A stretch of DNA of 64,000 nucleotides, from the NCBI RefSeq assembly GCF_037055355.1, contig NZ_CP146350.1, positions 6,347,001-6,411,000 of the forward strand, in the 5' to 3' direction. The first letter of the stretch is position 1; each line of letters opens with the position of its first letter. The position numbers and the translations under genes are program-made. Source of the DNA: Streptomyces sp. DG1A-41 (lineage in GTDB: Bacteria > Actinomycetota > Actinomycetes > Streptomycetales > Streptomycetaceae). Below are positions 25,592-34,257 of the stretch, in pieces. A model generated the notes under the pieces. The model worked only from the letters and a program-made list of their open reading frames with translations, searched no databases and had not been told where the DNA came from.

Positions 25592-26959
25592 CTACCGCTC
25601 GACGACCTGGTTGTCCGTGGCGTCCTTCAGGGCGTCCACGTAGTCGCCCGCCGCCTCGTCCACCGACATGTCACCCGTCGTCACGCCCTCCATGGCCTCC
25701 TGGATGGCCGTGGAGACCTTGGGGTAGGCCGGGTAGGCGGGGCGGTAGTGGGTGTACCGCACCAGGTCCGTGAAGAACTCGATGCCGGGCTGGGCCGTGG
25801 CGTACCCGGGGTCCTTCGCCACGTCCTCGCGGACCGCGATGCCGGAGTTGGCGACGTACCACTTCTGTGCGTTGGCCTTGGTCTGCATCGTCTTGATGAA
25901 CTCGAAGGCCAGGTCCGGGTTGCCGGCCTTGGCCGGGATCGACCAGGTCCAGCCGCCGGACATGCTCACCTTGCCGGGGGCCTGCCCGTGCTGCGTGGGC
26001 ATGGCGGCGAGGCCGAGCTCCTTCGACCACTCGGGCCACTCGTGACCGCTGCCGGGCAGCCAGTCCTGCGGCAGCCAGGAGCCGTCGAGGGCGATGCCGA
26101 GCTTGCCCTGGGGGAGCCACTCGCCGCGGACCCGGGTCATGACGTTCGGGTCGAGCGCGTCGGAGACGTCCGGGCCCAGCTTCTCCTCGTAGACCGTCTC
26201 GACGAAGGCGAGAGCGTCCTCGAAGCCCTGGCCGCCGGCGATCCACTTCTTGCTCGCCTTGTCGTACAGGGGGTCCGTGCGGCCGTCGTTCGTGCCGTAG
26301 AGCAGCATCTCGAAGGTCTGCATGGTGGCGGCCTCGCCGACCGGCTTGCCCGTGTAGACGTTGAGCGGGATGACGCCGGGGACCTTCTGCTTGATGGTGC
26401 GGGCCGCGGTCAGGACGTCCTTCCAGGTCTTCGGCTGCCAGTCGGCGGGGAGGCCGGCCTTGGCGAAGATGTCCTTGTCGAACCAGAGTCCGCGGGTGTC
26501 GGTGCCGTCGGGGACGCCGTACGTCTTGCCGTCCTCGCCCTTGGCCGCCGCCTTCGCGGTGTCGATGAACCGGTTCCAGTCCGGCCACTTGGCGAGGTAG
26601 GGGTCGAGGGGCTTGAGATAGCCGCTGGTGATGTCCGAGTTGATGAGGAAGGTGTCCTCGTAGACCAGGTCGGGAGCGGTCTTGGGGGAGCGGAGCATCT
26701 GCTGGAGCTTGGTGTAGTACTCCGAGTCCGGGGCCTTGATCGGGACTAGTTCGACCTTCTTGCCGGGGTGGGCCTTCTCGAACTGCTTCTCGATGTCCGC
26801 GAGATAGGTGTCCATCACCTTGATGGAGTTGTCCGTGGACTGTTTGAAGGAGACCTTCACGGTGTCGGGGTCGCTGCCGGAACCGCCACCGCAGGCGGTG
26901 AGGGCGGTCGCGGCGAGGACTGAGGCGAGGAGAGGTGTGAAAGCGGCGGTGGGGCGCAC
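25592..26959 (-). CDS. Extracellular sugar-binding lipoprotein (CUT1)
   Basis: A 455-residue solute-binding protein. The signal peptide ends in a lipobox L-T-A-C followed by G-G-G-S-G-S, so the protein is lipid-anchored outside the membrane. The mature part is a cluster B SBP fold (V-K-V-S-F-K-Q-S and later G-K-L-G-I-A-L-D-G-S-W and M-S-G-G-W-T-W-S-I-P-A-K-A-G-N-P). It binds the substrate and delivers it to the two downstream permeases. A DasR-like half-conserved site lies about 65 bases upstream of the start. That hints at control by amino-sugar status, but the ligand itself is unknown. Confidence 0.95.
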   Translation of the reverse strand: MRPTAAFTPLLASVLAATALTACGGGSGSDPDTVKVSFKQSTDNSIKVMDTYLADIEKQFEKAHPGKKVELVPIKAPDSEYYTKLQQMLRSPKTAPDLVYEDTFLINSDITSGYLKPLDPYLAKWPDWNRFIDTAKAAAKGEDGKTYGVPDGTDTRGLWFDKDIFAKAGLPADWQPKTWKDVLTAARTIKQKVPGVIPLNVYTGKPVGEAATMQTFEMLLYGTNDGRTDPLYDKASKKWIAGGQGFEDALAFVETVYEEKLGPDVSDALDPNVMTRVRGEWLPQGKLGIALDGSWLPQDWLPGSGHEWPEWSKELGLAAMPTQHGQAPGKVSMSGGWTWSIPAKAGNPDLAFEFIKTMQTKANAQKWYVANSGIAVREDVAKDPGYATAQPGIEFFTDLVRYTHYRPAYPAYPKVSTAIQEAMEGVTTGDMSVDEAAGDYVDALKDATDNQVVER

Positions 26960-27023
26960 GGCACGAACCTCCTACGGACGCACTTCGTTGTGGCCGGGAC
27001 GGCTGCGTGGTGAACCTAAGTCG

Positions 27024-27039
27024 AGTGGTCTAGTCAGGT
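27024..27039. promoter_or_regulatory. DasR-like (dre) site upstream of the sugar ABC operon
   Basis: The 16 bases begin AGTGGTCTAG, identical to the first ten of the DasR consensus, while the second half (TCAGGT) is poorly conserved; about 12 of 16 match. It sits 65-80 bases before the binding-protein start, a usual place for a GntR-type operator. Confidence 0.4.
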
Positions 27040-27088
27040 CAATGCGTGTGCGCCGGGTCGGTGGTGGCCGGCCTTGGCTGACGACCCG

Positions 27089-27787
27089 TCACTGGCCGGT
27101 GACCCAGCGGTACTGCAACTCCGGCCGGCCCACCGTGCCGTACTGCGGGCGGCGGGCCGCGCGGCCCGCGTCCACCAGGTGTTCCAGGTAACGGCGGGCC
27201 GTGATGCGGGAGATGCCCACGGTCTCCGCCACACCGGCGGCCGTGAGACCCTCCGCGCTGTCGCGCAGGGCCACCGTCACCCGCTCCAGCGTCGGTGCGC
27301 TCAGCCCCTTCGGCAGGGCGGCCGGGCCCGGGGCGCGCAGGGCCGCCAGCGCCCGGTCCACCTCGTCCTGGCCGCTCGCCTCGCCGACCGCGGCATGGAA
27401 CTCCGCGTACCGCACGAGGCGGTCCCGCAGGGTCGCGAAGGTGAACGGCTTCAGGACGTACTGCACGACGCCGAGGGAGACGCCCTCGCGCACGACCGCC
27501 AGATCGCGCGCCGACGTCACCGCGATCACGTCCGCGTGGTGTCCGGCCGCCCTCAGGGACCGCGCCAGTTGCAGTCCGTGCACGTCCGGCAGGTGCAGGT
27601 CGAGCAGGAGCAGGTCGACGGGAGTGCGCTCCAGGGCCCGGCGCGCCTCCACGCCCGTGTGCGCCTTGCCCACGGCGACGAAGCCCGGGACCCGGCCGAC
27701 ATACAGCACGTGCGCGTCGGCGGCGACCGGGTCGTCCTCGACGACCAGGACGCGGATGGCCCTCTCGGGGGTGGTGTCGCTCGTCAT
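27089..27787 (-). CDS. Response regulator (CitB/DcuR-like)
   Basis: A 232-residue regulator. The receiver domain (about 11-130) has the acidic pocket V-V-E-D-D-P and phospho-acceptor Asp63 in L-L-L-L-D-L-H-L-P-D, with switch Thr in V-T-S-A-R-D and Lys in V-L-K-P-F. The C-terminal part is a winged HTH (G-L-T-A-A-G-V-A-E-T-V-G-I-S-R-I-T-A-R-R-Y-L-E-H-L) as in regulators of citrate and C4-dicarboxylate transport. Its ATG overlaps the kinase stop as ATGA, giving coupled translation. The divergent dctA is the obvious target. Confidence 0.95.
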   Translation of the reverse strand: MTSDTTPERAIRVLVVEDDPVAADAHVLYVGRVPGFVAVGKAHTGVEARRALERTPVDLLLLDLHLPDVHGLQLARSLRAAGHHADVIAVTSARDLAVVREGVSLGVVQYVLKPFTFATLRDRLVRYAEFHAAVGEASGQDEVDRALAALRAPGPAALPKGLSAPTLERVTVALRDSAEGLTAAGVAETVGISRITARRYLEHLVDAGRAARRPQYGTVGRPELQYRWVTGQ

Positions 27788-29472
27788 GCGTTGCCTCCAG
27801 CGCCTCTGGACACCGAGGTCCTGGATGTCACGCCCTCGGCCACCGCCCCCGACTCCCGCAACGGCAGCCGGACCTCGAACTGTGCCCCGCCCCCGGCGGC
27901 CTCCGACACCGACAGCGTCCCGTCGTGCCGCTGTACCGCCTGCCGCACCAGGGCCAGTCCCAGCCCCCGGCCGCCCGGCCCGGCCGGCTTGGTCGAGAAG
28001 CCCCGCTGGAAGACGGCCTCGGCGTGCTCCGGATTCACGCCCGGGCCGGTGTCCGAGACCTGCAGCAGCAGTTCCGGGGCGCCGTCGAGAGCCTCGGGGT
28101 CCTGGATGTCCTGGGTGTACGCCGCCACCGTCACCCGCGCCCGCACGCTGCCCTGCGCCGCGTCCACGGCGTTGTCGATCAGGTTGCCCAGGATGGTCAC
28201 CAGGTCCCGCGCCGGCAGGGACTGCGGCAGCAGACCGTCGTCGAGGCAGCTGTCCTCCGACACCATCAGCTCCACGCCCCGCTCGTTCGCCTGGGCCGTC
28301 TTGCCCAGCAGCAGTGCCGCCAGCACCGGCTCGCTCACCGCCGCCACGACCTGGTCGGTCAACGCCTGCGCCAGCTCCAGCTCGGCCGTCGCGAACTCCA
28401 CCGCTTCCTCCGCCCGGCCCAGCTCGATCAGCGAGACGACCGTGTGCAGCCGGTTCGCCGCCTCGTGCGCCTGCGAGCGCAGCGCCTGAGTGAAACCCCG
28501 CTCGGAGTCCAACTCGCCCATGAGTGACTGGAGTTCGGTGACGTCGCGCAGAGTGACGACCGTACCGCGCCGCTCGCCGCCCGACACCGGCGAGGTGTTG
28601 ATCACCAGTACTCGCGACGCCGTCAGGTGCACCTCGTCCACCCGCGGCCCCGAGGCCAGCAGCGCGCCGGTCAGCGGGGCGGGCAGCCCCAGCTCCGCCA
28701 CCGACCTGCCCACCACGTCCCCGGCCACGCCGAGCAACTCCCGCCCTCCGTCGTTGATCAGCGCCACACGGTACTGCCCGTCCAGCATCAGCAGCCCCTC
28801 GCGTACCGCGTGCAGGGCGGCCTGGTGGTAGTCGTGCATCCGGCTCAGCTCGGAGGCGTTCATGCCGTGGGTGTGGCGGCGCAGCCGGGCGTTGATGACG
28901 TAGGTGCCGACGGCGCCCAGGGCGAGCGCTCCGGCCGCGACGCCGAGCAGGGCCGTCAGCTGGTCCTGCACCCGCTGGGTGATCTCCTCGACCCGGATAC
29001 CCGCGCTGACCAGGCCCACGATCTCCTTGCCGTCCTGGATGGGGGTGACCGCGCGGACCGAGGGGCCGAGCGTGCCGGTGTATGTCTCGGTGAAGGTCTG
29101 GCCCTTCAGGGCCTTCGCGGTGTGGCCCCGGAAGGGCTGGCCGATCTGGTCCGGGTCGGGGTGCGTCCAGCGGATGCCCCGGGGATCCATGATCGTTATG
29201 AAGTCGACCTCGGTGTCCCGCATGACCTTCAGCGCGTACGGCTGGAGCTCGGCGGTCGGGTCGGAGGTGCGGGCCGCCGCCAGCACGGACGGGGAGTCGG
29301 CGACGGATCGCGCCACCGCCCTGGCCTGGCGCGTCGCGGCCTCCTCGGCCTGGCTGCGGTCGCTGACGTAGGTGAACAGCGCATATCCGGCCACGACGAC
29401 CGCTATCAGTACGGCCTGCATGGCGAAGAGCTGGCCCGCCAGACTGCGGGGACCGGGGACGGAGAAGCGCAT
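27784..29472 (-). CDS. Sensor histidine kinase (CitA/DcuS-like)
   Basis: A 562-residue membrane kinase. The first helix (A-V-L-I-A-V-V-V-A-G-Y-A-L-F) leads into an extracytoplasmic Cache/PAS-like sensor (about 36-170) with D-F-I-T-I-M-D-P-R-G-I-R-W-T-H-P, close to the citrate/fumarate sensors. A second helix, a cytoplasmic PAS (about 215-310), a short H-box with His336 in Q-A-H-E-A-A-N-R-L-H, and an ATPase domain with N-L-I-D-N-A-V-D-A-A and S-D-T-G-P-G-V-N follow. It probably senses extracellular C4-dicarboxylates and activates the divergent dctA through the overlapping regulator gene. Confidence 0.95.
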   Translation of the reverse strand: MRFSVPGPRSLAGQLFAMQAVLIAVVVAGYALFTYVSDRSQAEEAATRQARAVARSVADSPSVLAAARTSDPTAELQPYALKVMRDTEVDFITIMDPRGIRWTHPDPDQIGQPFRGHTAKALKGQTFTETYTGTLGPSVRAVTPIQDGKEIVGLVSAGIRVEEITQRVQDQLTALLGVAAGALALGAVGTYVINARLRRHTHGMNASELSRMHDYHQAALHAVREGLLMLDGQYRVALINDGGRELLGVAGDVVGRSVAELGLPAPLTGALLASGPRVDEVHLTASRVLVINTSPVSGGERRGTVVTLRDVTELQSLMGELDSERGFTQALRSQAHEAANRLHTVVSLIELGRAEEAVEFATAELELAQALTDQVVAAVSEPVLAALLLGKTAQANERGVELMVSEDSCLDDGLLPQSLPARDLVTILGNLIDNAVDAAQGSVRARVTVAAYTQDIQDPEALDGAPELLLQVSDTGPGVNPEHAEAVFQRGFSTKPAGPGGRGLGLALVRQAVQRHDGTLSVSEAAGGGAQFEVRLPLRESGAVAEGVTSRTSVSRGAGGNA

Positions 29473-29649
29473 GTCGTCAGTCTGCCTCGTGGCTGATTGT
29501 GAACTAAATGAACGGAAGGGTGACCGCGCTCACAGAGAAGGACATAGTCACGGCATTCCCCATAACGCATCTCAGGGAGCCCCGCTCCCTTTCCCCCGGA
29601 CGTGAGCCGCACGCCGGTGATGCCGACGACGTCGTCAAGGAGGGCCGCC

Positions 29650-31041
29650 GTGACCAGCGCAGCCGATACGGCACCTGCCGCACCCAAGGCCAAGCGGGAC
29701 CGCACGCACTATCTCTACATCGCGGTGATCATCGCGGTCGCCGCCGGTATCACGGTGGGTCTGGCCGCACCCGACTTCGCTGTCGGGCTGAAGCCCATCG
29801 GGACCGGCTTCGTGGCCCTGATCAAGATGATGATCTCGCCGATCATCTTCTGCACGATCGTGCTGGGCATCGGCTCGGTGCGGAAGGCCGCCAAGGTCGG
29901 TGCCGTCGGCGGAATCGCCCTGGGCTACTTCATGGTGATGTCGGTGGTGGCGCTGGGCATCGGCCTGGTCGTCGGCAACATCCTGGAGCCGGGCACGGGC
30001 CTGGCGGTGACCGATGCGGTCAAGGACGCCGGTCACGCACAGGTCGACGCCGAGGCCAAGGACACCACGGAGTTCCTGCTCGGCATCATCCCGACCACGA
30101 TCGTGTCGGCCTTCACCAACGAGTCGGTCCTGCAGACCCTGCTGATCGCCCTGCTCGCCGGCTTCGCGCTCCAGGGCATGGGCTCGGCCGGCCAGCCGAT
30201 CCTGCGCGGTATCGAGCACATCCAGCGGCTCGTGTTCCGCATCCTCGCGATGGTGATGTGGGCCGCCCCGATCGGTGCCTTCGGCGCCATCGCCGCCGTC
30301 ACCGGCTCCGCGGGCCTGGACGCGCTCAAGAGCCTCGCCGTGCTGATGCTCGGCTTCTACGTCACCTGCTTCCTGTTCGTCTTCATCGTGCTCGGCATCC
30401 TGGTGCGCGTCGTCGCCGGACTGAACATCTTCACCCTCTTCAAGTACCTCGGCCGTGAGTTCCTGCTGATCCTGTCCACCTCCTCCTCCGAGTCGGCGCT
30501 GCCGCGGCTCATCGCGAAGATGGAGCACCTGGGCGTCAGCAAGCCGGTGGTCGGCATCACCGTCCCGACCGGCTACTCCTTCAACCTCGACGGCACCATG
30601 ATCTACATGACCATGGCCTCGCTGTTCATCGCCGACGCCCTGGGCACCCCGATGTCCGTCGGTGAGCAGATCCCGCTGCTGCTCTTCCTGCTGGTCGCCT
30701 CCAAGGGCGCCGCCGGTGTCACCGGCGCCGGTCTCGCGACCCTGGCCGGTGGTCTGCAGTCGCACAAGCCGGCCCTGGTGGACGGCATCGGCCTGATCGT
30801 CGGCATCGACCGCTTCATGAGCGAGGCCCGCGCCCTGACCAACTTCGCCGGAAACGCCGTGGCCACCGTGCTGATCGGCACCTGGACGAAGGAGATCGAC
30901 AAGGAGCGTGTCAACCAGGTCCTCGCCGGTCAGCTGCCCTTCGACGAGAAGACGCTGCTGGACGACGGCCACGGCGGTCCGGCCGAGCATCACGCCGAGG
31001 TGCCCGAGCGGGGCGGTGAGAAGGAGCTGGCGAAGGCCTGA
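29650..31041 (+). CDS. dctA: C4-dicarboxylate:cation symporter DctA
   Basis: A 463-residue DAACS-family secondary transporter importing succinate, fumarate and malate. It shows the family landmarks I-K-M-M-I-S-P-I-I-F-C-T-I-V-L-G-I, the serine-rich re-entrant loop S-T-S-S-S-E-S-A-L-P, and G-Y-S-F-N-L-D-G-T in the cation site, followed by S-K-G-A-A-G-V-T-G-A-G. GTG 29650 is preferred because AAGGAGG lies directly upstream; the in-frame ATG 29602 would add an unlikely leader. The 177-bp gap to the divergent kinase gene should hold the regulator's sites, including a GTGA-CCGCGC-TCAC repeat. Confidence 0.96.
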   Translation: MTSAADTAPAAPKAKRDRTHYLYIAVIIAVAAGITVGLAAPDFAVGLKPIGTGFVALIKMMISPIIFCTIVLGIGSVRKAAKVGAVGGIALGYFMVMSVVALGIGLVVGNILEPGTGLAVTDAVKDAGHAQVDAEAKDTTEFLLGIIPTTIVSAFTNESVLQTLLIALLAGFALQGMGSAGQPILRGIEHIQRLVFRILAMVMWAAPIGAFGAIAAVTGSAGLDALKSLAVLMLGFYVTCFLFVFIVLGILVRVVAGLNIFTLFKYLGREFLLILSTSSSESALPRLIAKMEHLGVSKPVVGITVPTGYSFNLDGTMIYMTMASLFIADALGTPMSVGEQIPLLLFLLVASKGAAGVTGAGLATLAGGLQSHKPALVDGIGLIVGIDRFMSEARALTNFAGNAVATVLIGTWTKEIDKERVNQVLAGQLPFDEKTLLDDGHGGPAEHHAEVPERGGEKELAKA

Positions 31042-31066
31042 CGGCCGCGCCGCGCCCCGCGAGACT

Positions 31067-31105
31067 CCGGGCGGCTGGGTGTCCCCCCGTCGCTCAGCCG
31101 CCCGG
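31067..31105. terminator. Hairpin between dctA and the convergent TetR gene
   Basis: Eleven-bp perfect arms (CCGGGCGGCTG and complement) with a 17-base loop, starting 25 bases after the dctA stop and ending 17 bases before the convergent stop. Probably bidirectional. Confidence 0.75.
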
Positions 31106-31121
31106 TCCTTACGTTCGCGGA

Positions 31122-31739
31122 TCAATCATTCAGCTTCGCCACCAGCTCGGTGGCCTCAGAGGCGGGCACGCCCGCCGCGGTCAGCACCGTGACCGCGGCG
31201 CAGCGGCCCGCCTCTCGCGCTTTCACGAGCCCGTCGTTCACCGCCTCCATCAGCGCGACCAGCATCTGCTCGTGCACGTACGCCAGGGCCGGCGCGGGCA
31301 GCGGTGAGCTGAAGACGCCCTCGTCGAAACCCCGCCGGAGCACCTCGGTGGCGGCCTCCCGGACCGGGGCGAGCCGCTCCCGGATGCCCTGCATGGTGAC
31401 CGTGCGCTGGGCGAGCGCGATCAGCAGCCGGTAGCGGTCGGCGAGCTCCCACACCGCCAGCACCGAGCGGGCCACCGACTCCGCCGGATCCTCCACCCCC
31501 TCGCGGCCCGCCGCGTGCGCGATCGACAGGGCCTTGACCGCCTCGTCGACGAGCGTGCTGATCAGCGCCTCGCGGCTCGGGAAGTGCCCGTACACCGTCC
31601 GCCGTACGACGCCCGCGGCGCGTGCGATCTGGTCCATGGACGCGTCGGGGTCGCGCAGCAGCTCGCCGAGGGCGACGTCGAGGATGCGGCGCCGGTTGGC
31701 GTCGGCGCGGCTGGTGGTGCCCGTGGTCATGGACGCCAT
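31122..31739 (-). CDS. TetR-family repressor of the adjacent MFS exporter
   Basis: A 205-residue TetR protein with HTH R-R-R-I-L-D-V-A-L-G-E-L-L and I-A-R-A-A-G-V-V-R-R-T-V-Y-G-H-F-P-S-R-E-A-L. The remaining helices form the ligand domain. ATG 31739 is selected because GGAGGAAGG lies nine bases upstream. It is divergent from an MFS drug-exporter gene, and the 108-bp gap carries three copies of one palindrome, so it very likely represses both itself and the exporter until a transported compound releases it. Confidence 0.95.
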   Translation of the reverse strand: MASMTTGTTSRADANRRRILDVALGELLRDPDASMDQIARAAGVVRRTVYGHFPSREALISTLVDEAVKALSIAHAAGREGVEDPAESVARSVLAVWELADRYRLLIALAQRTVTMQGIRERLAPVREAATEVLRRGFDEGVFSSPLPAPALAYVHEQMLVALMEAVNDGLVKAREAGRCAAVTVLTAAGVPASEATELVAKLND

Positions 31740-31759
31740 TGTGCCCTTCCTCCATCGAC

Positions 31760-31777
31760 TTGCACAGCAGTGTGCAA
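31760..31777. promoter_or_regulatory. TetR operator 1, TTGCACA-N4-TGTGCAA
   Basis: Perfect seven-bp arms with spacer GCAG; the copy nearest the TetR gene (21 bases from its start). Confidence 0.85.
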
Positions 31778-31786
31778 CGGCGTACA

Positions 31787-31804
31787 TTGCACATCGTTGT
31801 GCAA
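31787..31804. promoter_or_regulatory. TetR operator 2, TTGCACA-N4-TGTGCAA
   Basis: Perfect seven-bp arms with spacer TCGT. Its centre is 27 bases from that of operator 1. Confidence 0.85.
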
Positions 31805-31822
31805 ATGCACACCCCTGTGCAA
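31805..31822. promoter_or_regulatory. TetR operator 3, ATGCACA-N4-TGTGCAA
   Basis: Same motif with one arm mismatch and spacer CCCC. It directly abuts operator 2 (centres 18 bases apart) and lies 26 bases before the exporter start. Confidence 0.8.
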
Positions 31823-31847
31823 GTCAGTGAGGAAGGCGACCCCTGCC

Positions 31848-33512
31848 ATGCGACTCGTCATGACCGAACCGGCCGAGAGGATGGACCGCCCCTACGCCCG
31901 GCGCTGGTGGGCGCTCCTCGTGCTCTGCCTGAGTCTGCTGATCATCGTGATGGCGAACACCGCCCTCACCGTCGCCGCGCCCGACATGACCGAGGACCTG
32001 GGCCTGTCCAGCGCCGACCTCCAGTGGGTCATCGACGGCTACACCGTCCCGTACGCCGCGCTGATGCTGCTGCTCGGCGCGATCGGCGACAAGTACAGCC
32101 GCCGGGGTGCGCTCGTCCTCGGGCTGGTCGTGTTCGGCGGCGGTGCCGTCTTCGGCTACCTCGCCGACAGCGCCACGGCGGTGATCGCGGCGCGTGCCGT
32201 GATGGGCGCCGGCGCCGCGATGATCATGCCCGCCACGCTGTCCCTGCTCGCGGCGACCTTCCCGCGCGCCGAACGCGCCAAGGCCATCACCCTGTGGACC
32301 GCCACCGCCGGGCTCGCCATCGCGGCCGGTCCGCTGGTCGCCGGGGCGCTGCTGGAGCACCACGGCTGGTCGTCGACGTTCCTCATCAACGTCCCCATCG
32401 CCGCCCTGGCCGTCGTCGGCGCGCTCGTGCTCGTACCGCCGTCCAAGGCCGGCCGCCACGGGCGTATCGACTACGGCGGCGGACTGCTGTCGGTGGTGTG
32501 GATCGGCGCGCTCGTCTACATGATCATCGAGGGTCCGCACTTCGGCTGGGGCGCCAAGGCGGTCACGGCGGCGGGCGTCGCGGGCGTCGCGCTCGTGGCC
32601 TTCGTGCTCTGGGAGCTGCGCCACCCGCGTCCGGTCCTCGACGTGCGCCGCTTCGCCGACCGCCGCTTCGCGGGCTCCAACCTCGCCGTCGCCCTGTTCT
32701 TCCTGGCCGTCTTCGGCGCCTTCTACTACCTGACCCAGCACCTCCAGTTCGTCCTCGGCTACGACGCCCTGGACACGGGCCTGCGCATGCTGCCGCTGGC
32801 CGGTGCCGTCTTCGTGGGCTCCGCCCTCACCGGCTACCTCACCCCGCGGGTCGGCATGAAGTGGACCGTCACGGCCGGCATGGCCGGCGGCACCGCGGCC
32901 CTGGCGCTGCTCACCCAGGTCGACTCCGGGTCGTCGTACGGCGACTTCGTCGCGCCCCTGATCGTGCTCGGCCTCGCGATCGGGCTCGCGCTGTCACCCT
33001 GCACGGACGCGATCATGGGGGCGTTCCCGGAGTCCGAGCTGGGCGTCGGCGGTGCGGTCAACGACACGTCGCTGGAACTCGGCGGTTCACTCGGCATCGC
33101 CATTCTCGGCTCGCTGCTGGCCACGTCGTACTCCGGGCACCTCTCGGACGCGACGGCCGGCCGGGGGCTTCCGGCCTCCTCTCTGGAGACGGCCCTGGAC
33201 TCGGTGGGGGCCGGGTATGCGGTCGCCCAGGGGCTCGGGGACAAGGCGCGGCAGCTGGCCGAGCGGGCGGCGCACACCAGTGACCCGCAGCAGGCGGAGC
33301 GGCTCAAGGCGCAGGCCGGGCAACTGGCCGCCGGGGCCCGGCAGATGGCCGATGCGGTGGGGGCGTCCTTCGCGGACGCGGTCGCGTACACCAGTCTGGC
33401 GGGGGCCGTGATCCTGGGTGTCGGTACGGTGGTCGTGGCCGTGTTGCTGCCGCGTAAGGGGAAGCCCGTGGACGAAGGCGCCGAGGACAGGGAGCTGGAG
33501 TCCGTCGGTTAG
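31848..33512 (+). CDS. MFS multidrug exporter (DHA2, 14-helix type)
   Basis: A 554-residue transporter of the drug:H+ antiporter-2 family. Recognisable pieces are the first-helix region with N-T-A-L-T-V-A-A-P-D-M, L-Q-W-V-I-D-G-Y-T-V-P-Y-A-A-L, the loop G-A-I-G-D-K-Y-S-R-R-G (motif A) and motif C-like G-L-A-I-A-A-G-P-L-V-A-G. A long alanine-rich soluble segment (about 470-525) lies before the last helix. ATG 31848 is used because GAGGAAGG precedes it; ATG 31860 is an alternative. It is controlled by the divergent TetR through three operators. The substrate is unknown; an antibiotic or toxic metabolite is likely. Confidence 0.95.
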   Translation: MRLVMTEPAERMDRPYARRWWALLVLCLSLLIIVMANTALTVAAPDMTEDLGLSSADLQWVIDGYTVPYAALMLLLGAIGDKYSRRGALVLGLVVFGGGAVFGYLADSATAVIAARAVMGAGAAMIMPATLSLLAATFPRAERAKAITLWTATAGLAIAAGPLVAGALLEHHGWSSTFLINVPIAALAVVGALVLVPPSKAGRHGRIDYGGGLLSVVWIGALVYMIIEGPHFGWGAKAVTAAGVAGVALVAFVLWELRHPRPVLDVRRFADRRFAGSNLAVALFFLAVFGAFYYLTQHLQFVLGYDALDTGLRMLPLAGAVFVGSALTGYLTPRVGMKWTVTAGMAGGTAALALLTQVDSGSSYGDFVAPLIVLGLAIGLALSPCTDAIMGAFPESELGVGGAVNDTSLELGGSLGIAILGSLLATSYSGHLSDATAGRGLPASSLETALDSVGAGYAVAQGLGDKARQLAERAAHTSDPQQAERLKAQAGQLAAGARQMADAVGASFADAVAYTSLAGAVILGVGTVVVAVLLPRKGKPVDEGAEDRELESVG

Positions 33513-33553
33513 CTCCGCGCCCCCGAGGAGAGGCCTGATGTACGGAGGGACGC

Positions 33554-34251
33554 ATGGGGGAAGCCGACGAGGTCGAGATCCCGAGTTCGAACGAGAACCG
33601 GGCTCGGTACGGGGCCGAGCGGGAAGCGTCTCCGTTGTCCATGGAGCAGGTCGGTGAGCTGTTCCAGGAGTCCCTGATGACGGTGGCCCGGCCCGGGCGG
33701 CGGGAGCGTGACGGTGCTCGTGACCTTCCGGACGGCTCCGGGAGCATCTGGGGGGCCAGCACCGGCGACCGGCCCGTGGCAAGGTGGCCTATCCCCCCTA
33801 CGGCCTGCCCGACGTGCATCTCGCGCTGGAGCGCCGGTTCGCGGGGGAGGGACGGTCGTTCGAGCTCATCGGCATGCGCGGGGCCCAGCACCATGGTGAC
33901 CTGACCCTCGGCGACATCCTCGAAGCGGCCGACCGGTACGACCGGTTCATCGTCGGGGCCGTCGACTACGCCCGGCTGCCGGTCTCGCCCGATGCCGAAC
34001 TCGCCTGTGCCTCCTGCGGTTTCTACCTCGGGACCGAGGGCGAGGACCGGTTCGCCGTGCTGTTGCGCGGGCCGCACGACGAGTACGGGCGCAACAAGGT
34101 GGAGATCGAGGTACCGGCCGGGGAGTAGGAGTTCGCCGACCGGCTGCTCGCCGAGGTCGATCGGCCCGGCGCCGGGAACAACTGCGCGCGGCCTCTCGGG
34201 ATGCGGGGCGCCGAGGACGAGGAGGAAGGGTTGGTCGGCTCCTTCGAGTGA
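33554..34251 (+). pseudogene. Broken gene resembling the N-terminal domain of an ATP-binding protein
   Basis: ATG 33554 has a good GGAGGG site and opens an acidic stretch, M-G-E-A-D-E-V-E-I-P-S-S-N-E-N. From about 33780, in another frame, a conserved domain appears: Y-P-P-Y-G-L-P-D-V-H-L-A-L-E-R-R-F, G-A-Q-H-H-G-D-L-T-L-G-D-I-L-E-A-A-D-R-Y and A-C-A-S-C-G-F-Y-L-G-T-E-G. I recall this N-terminal domain from actinobacterial AAA-type ATPases. A TAG at 34126-34128 stops it, yet the same frame continues with E-F-A-D-R-L-L-A-E-V-D-R, so the stop looks like a nonsense change. No ATPase domain follows. A dead fragment is the best reading. Confidence 0.6.
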
Positions 34252-34257
34252 CCGGCC

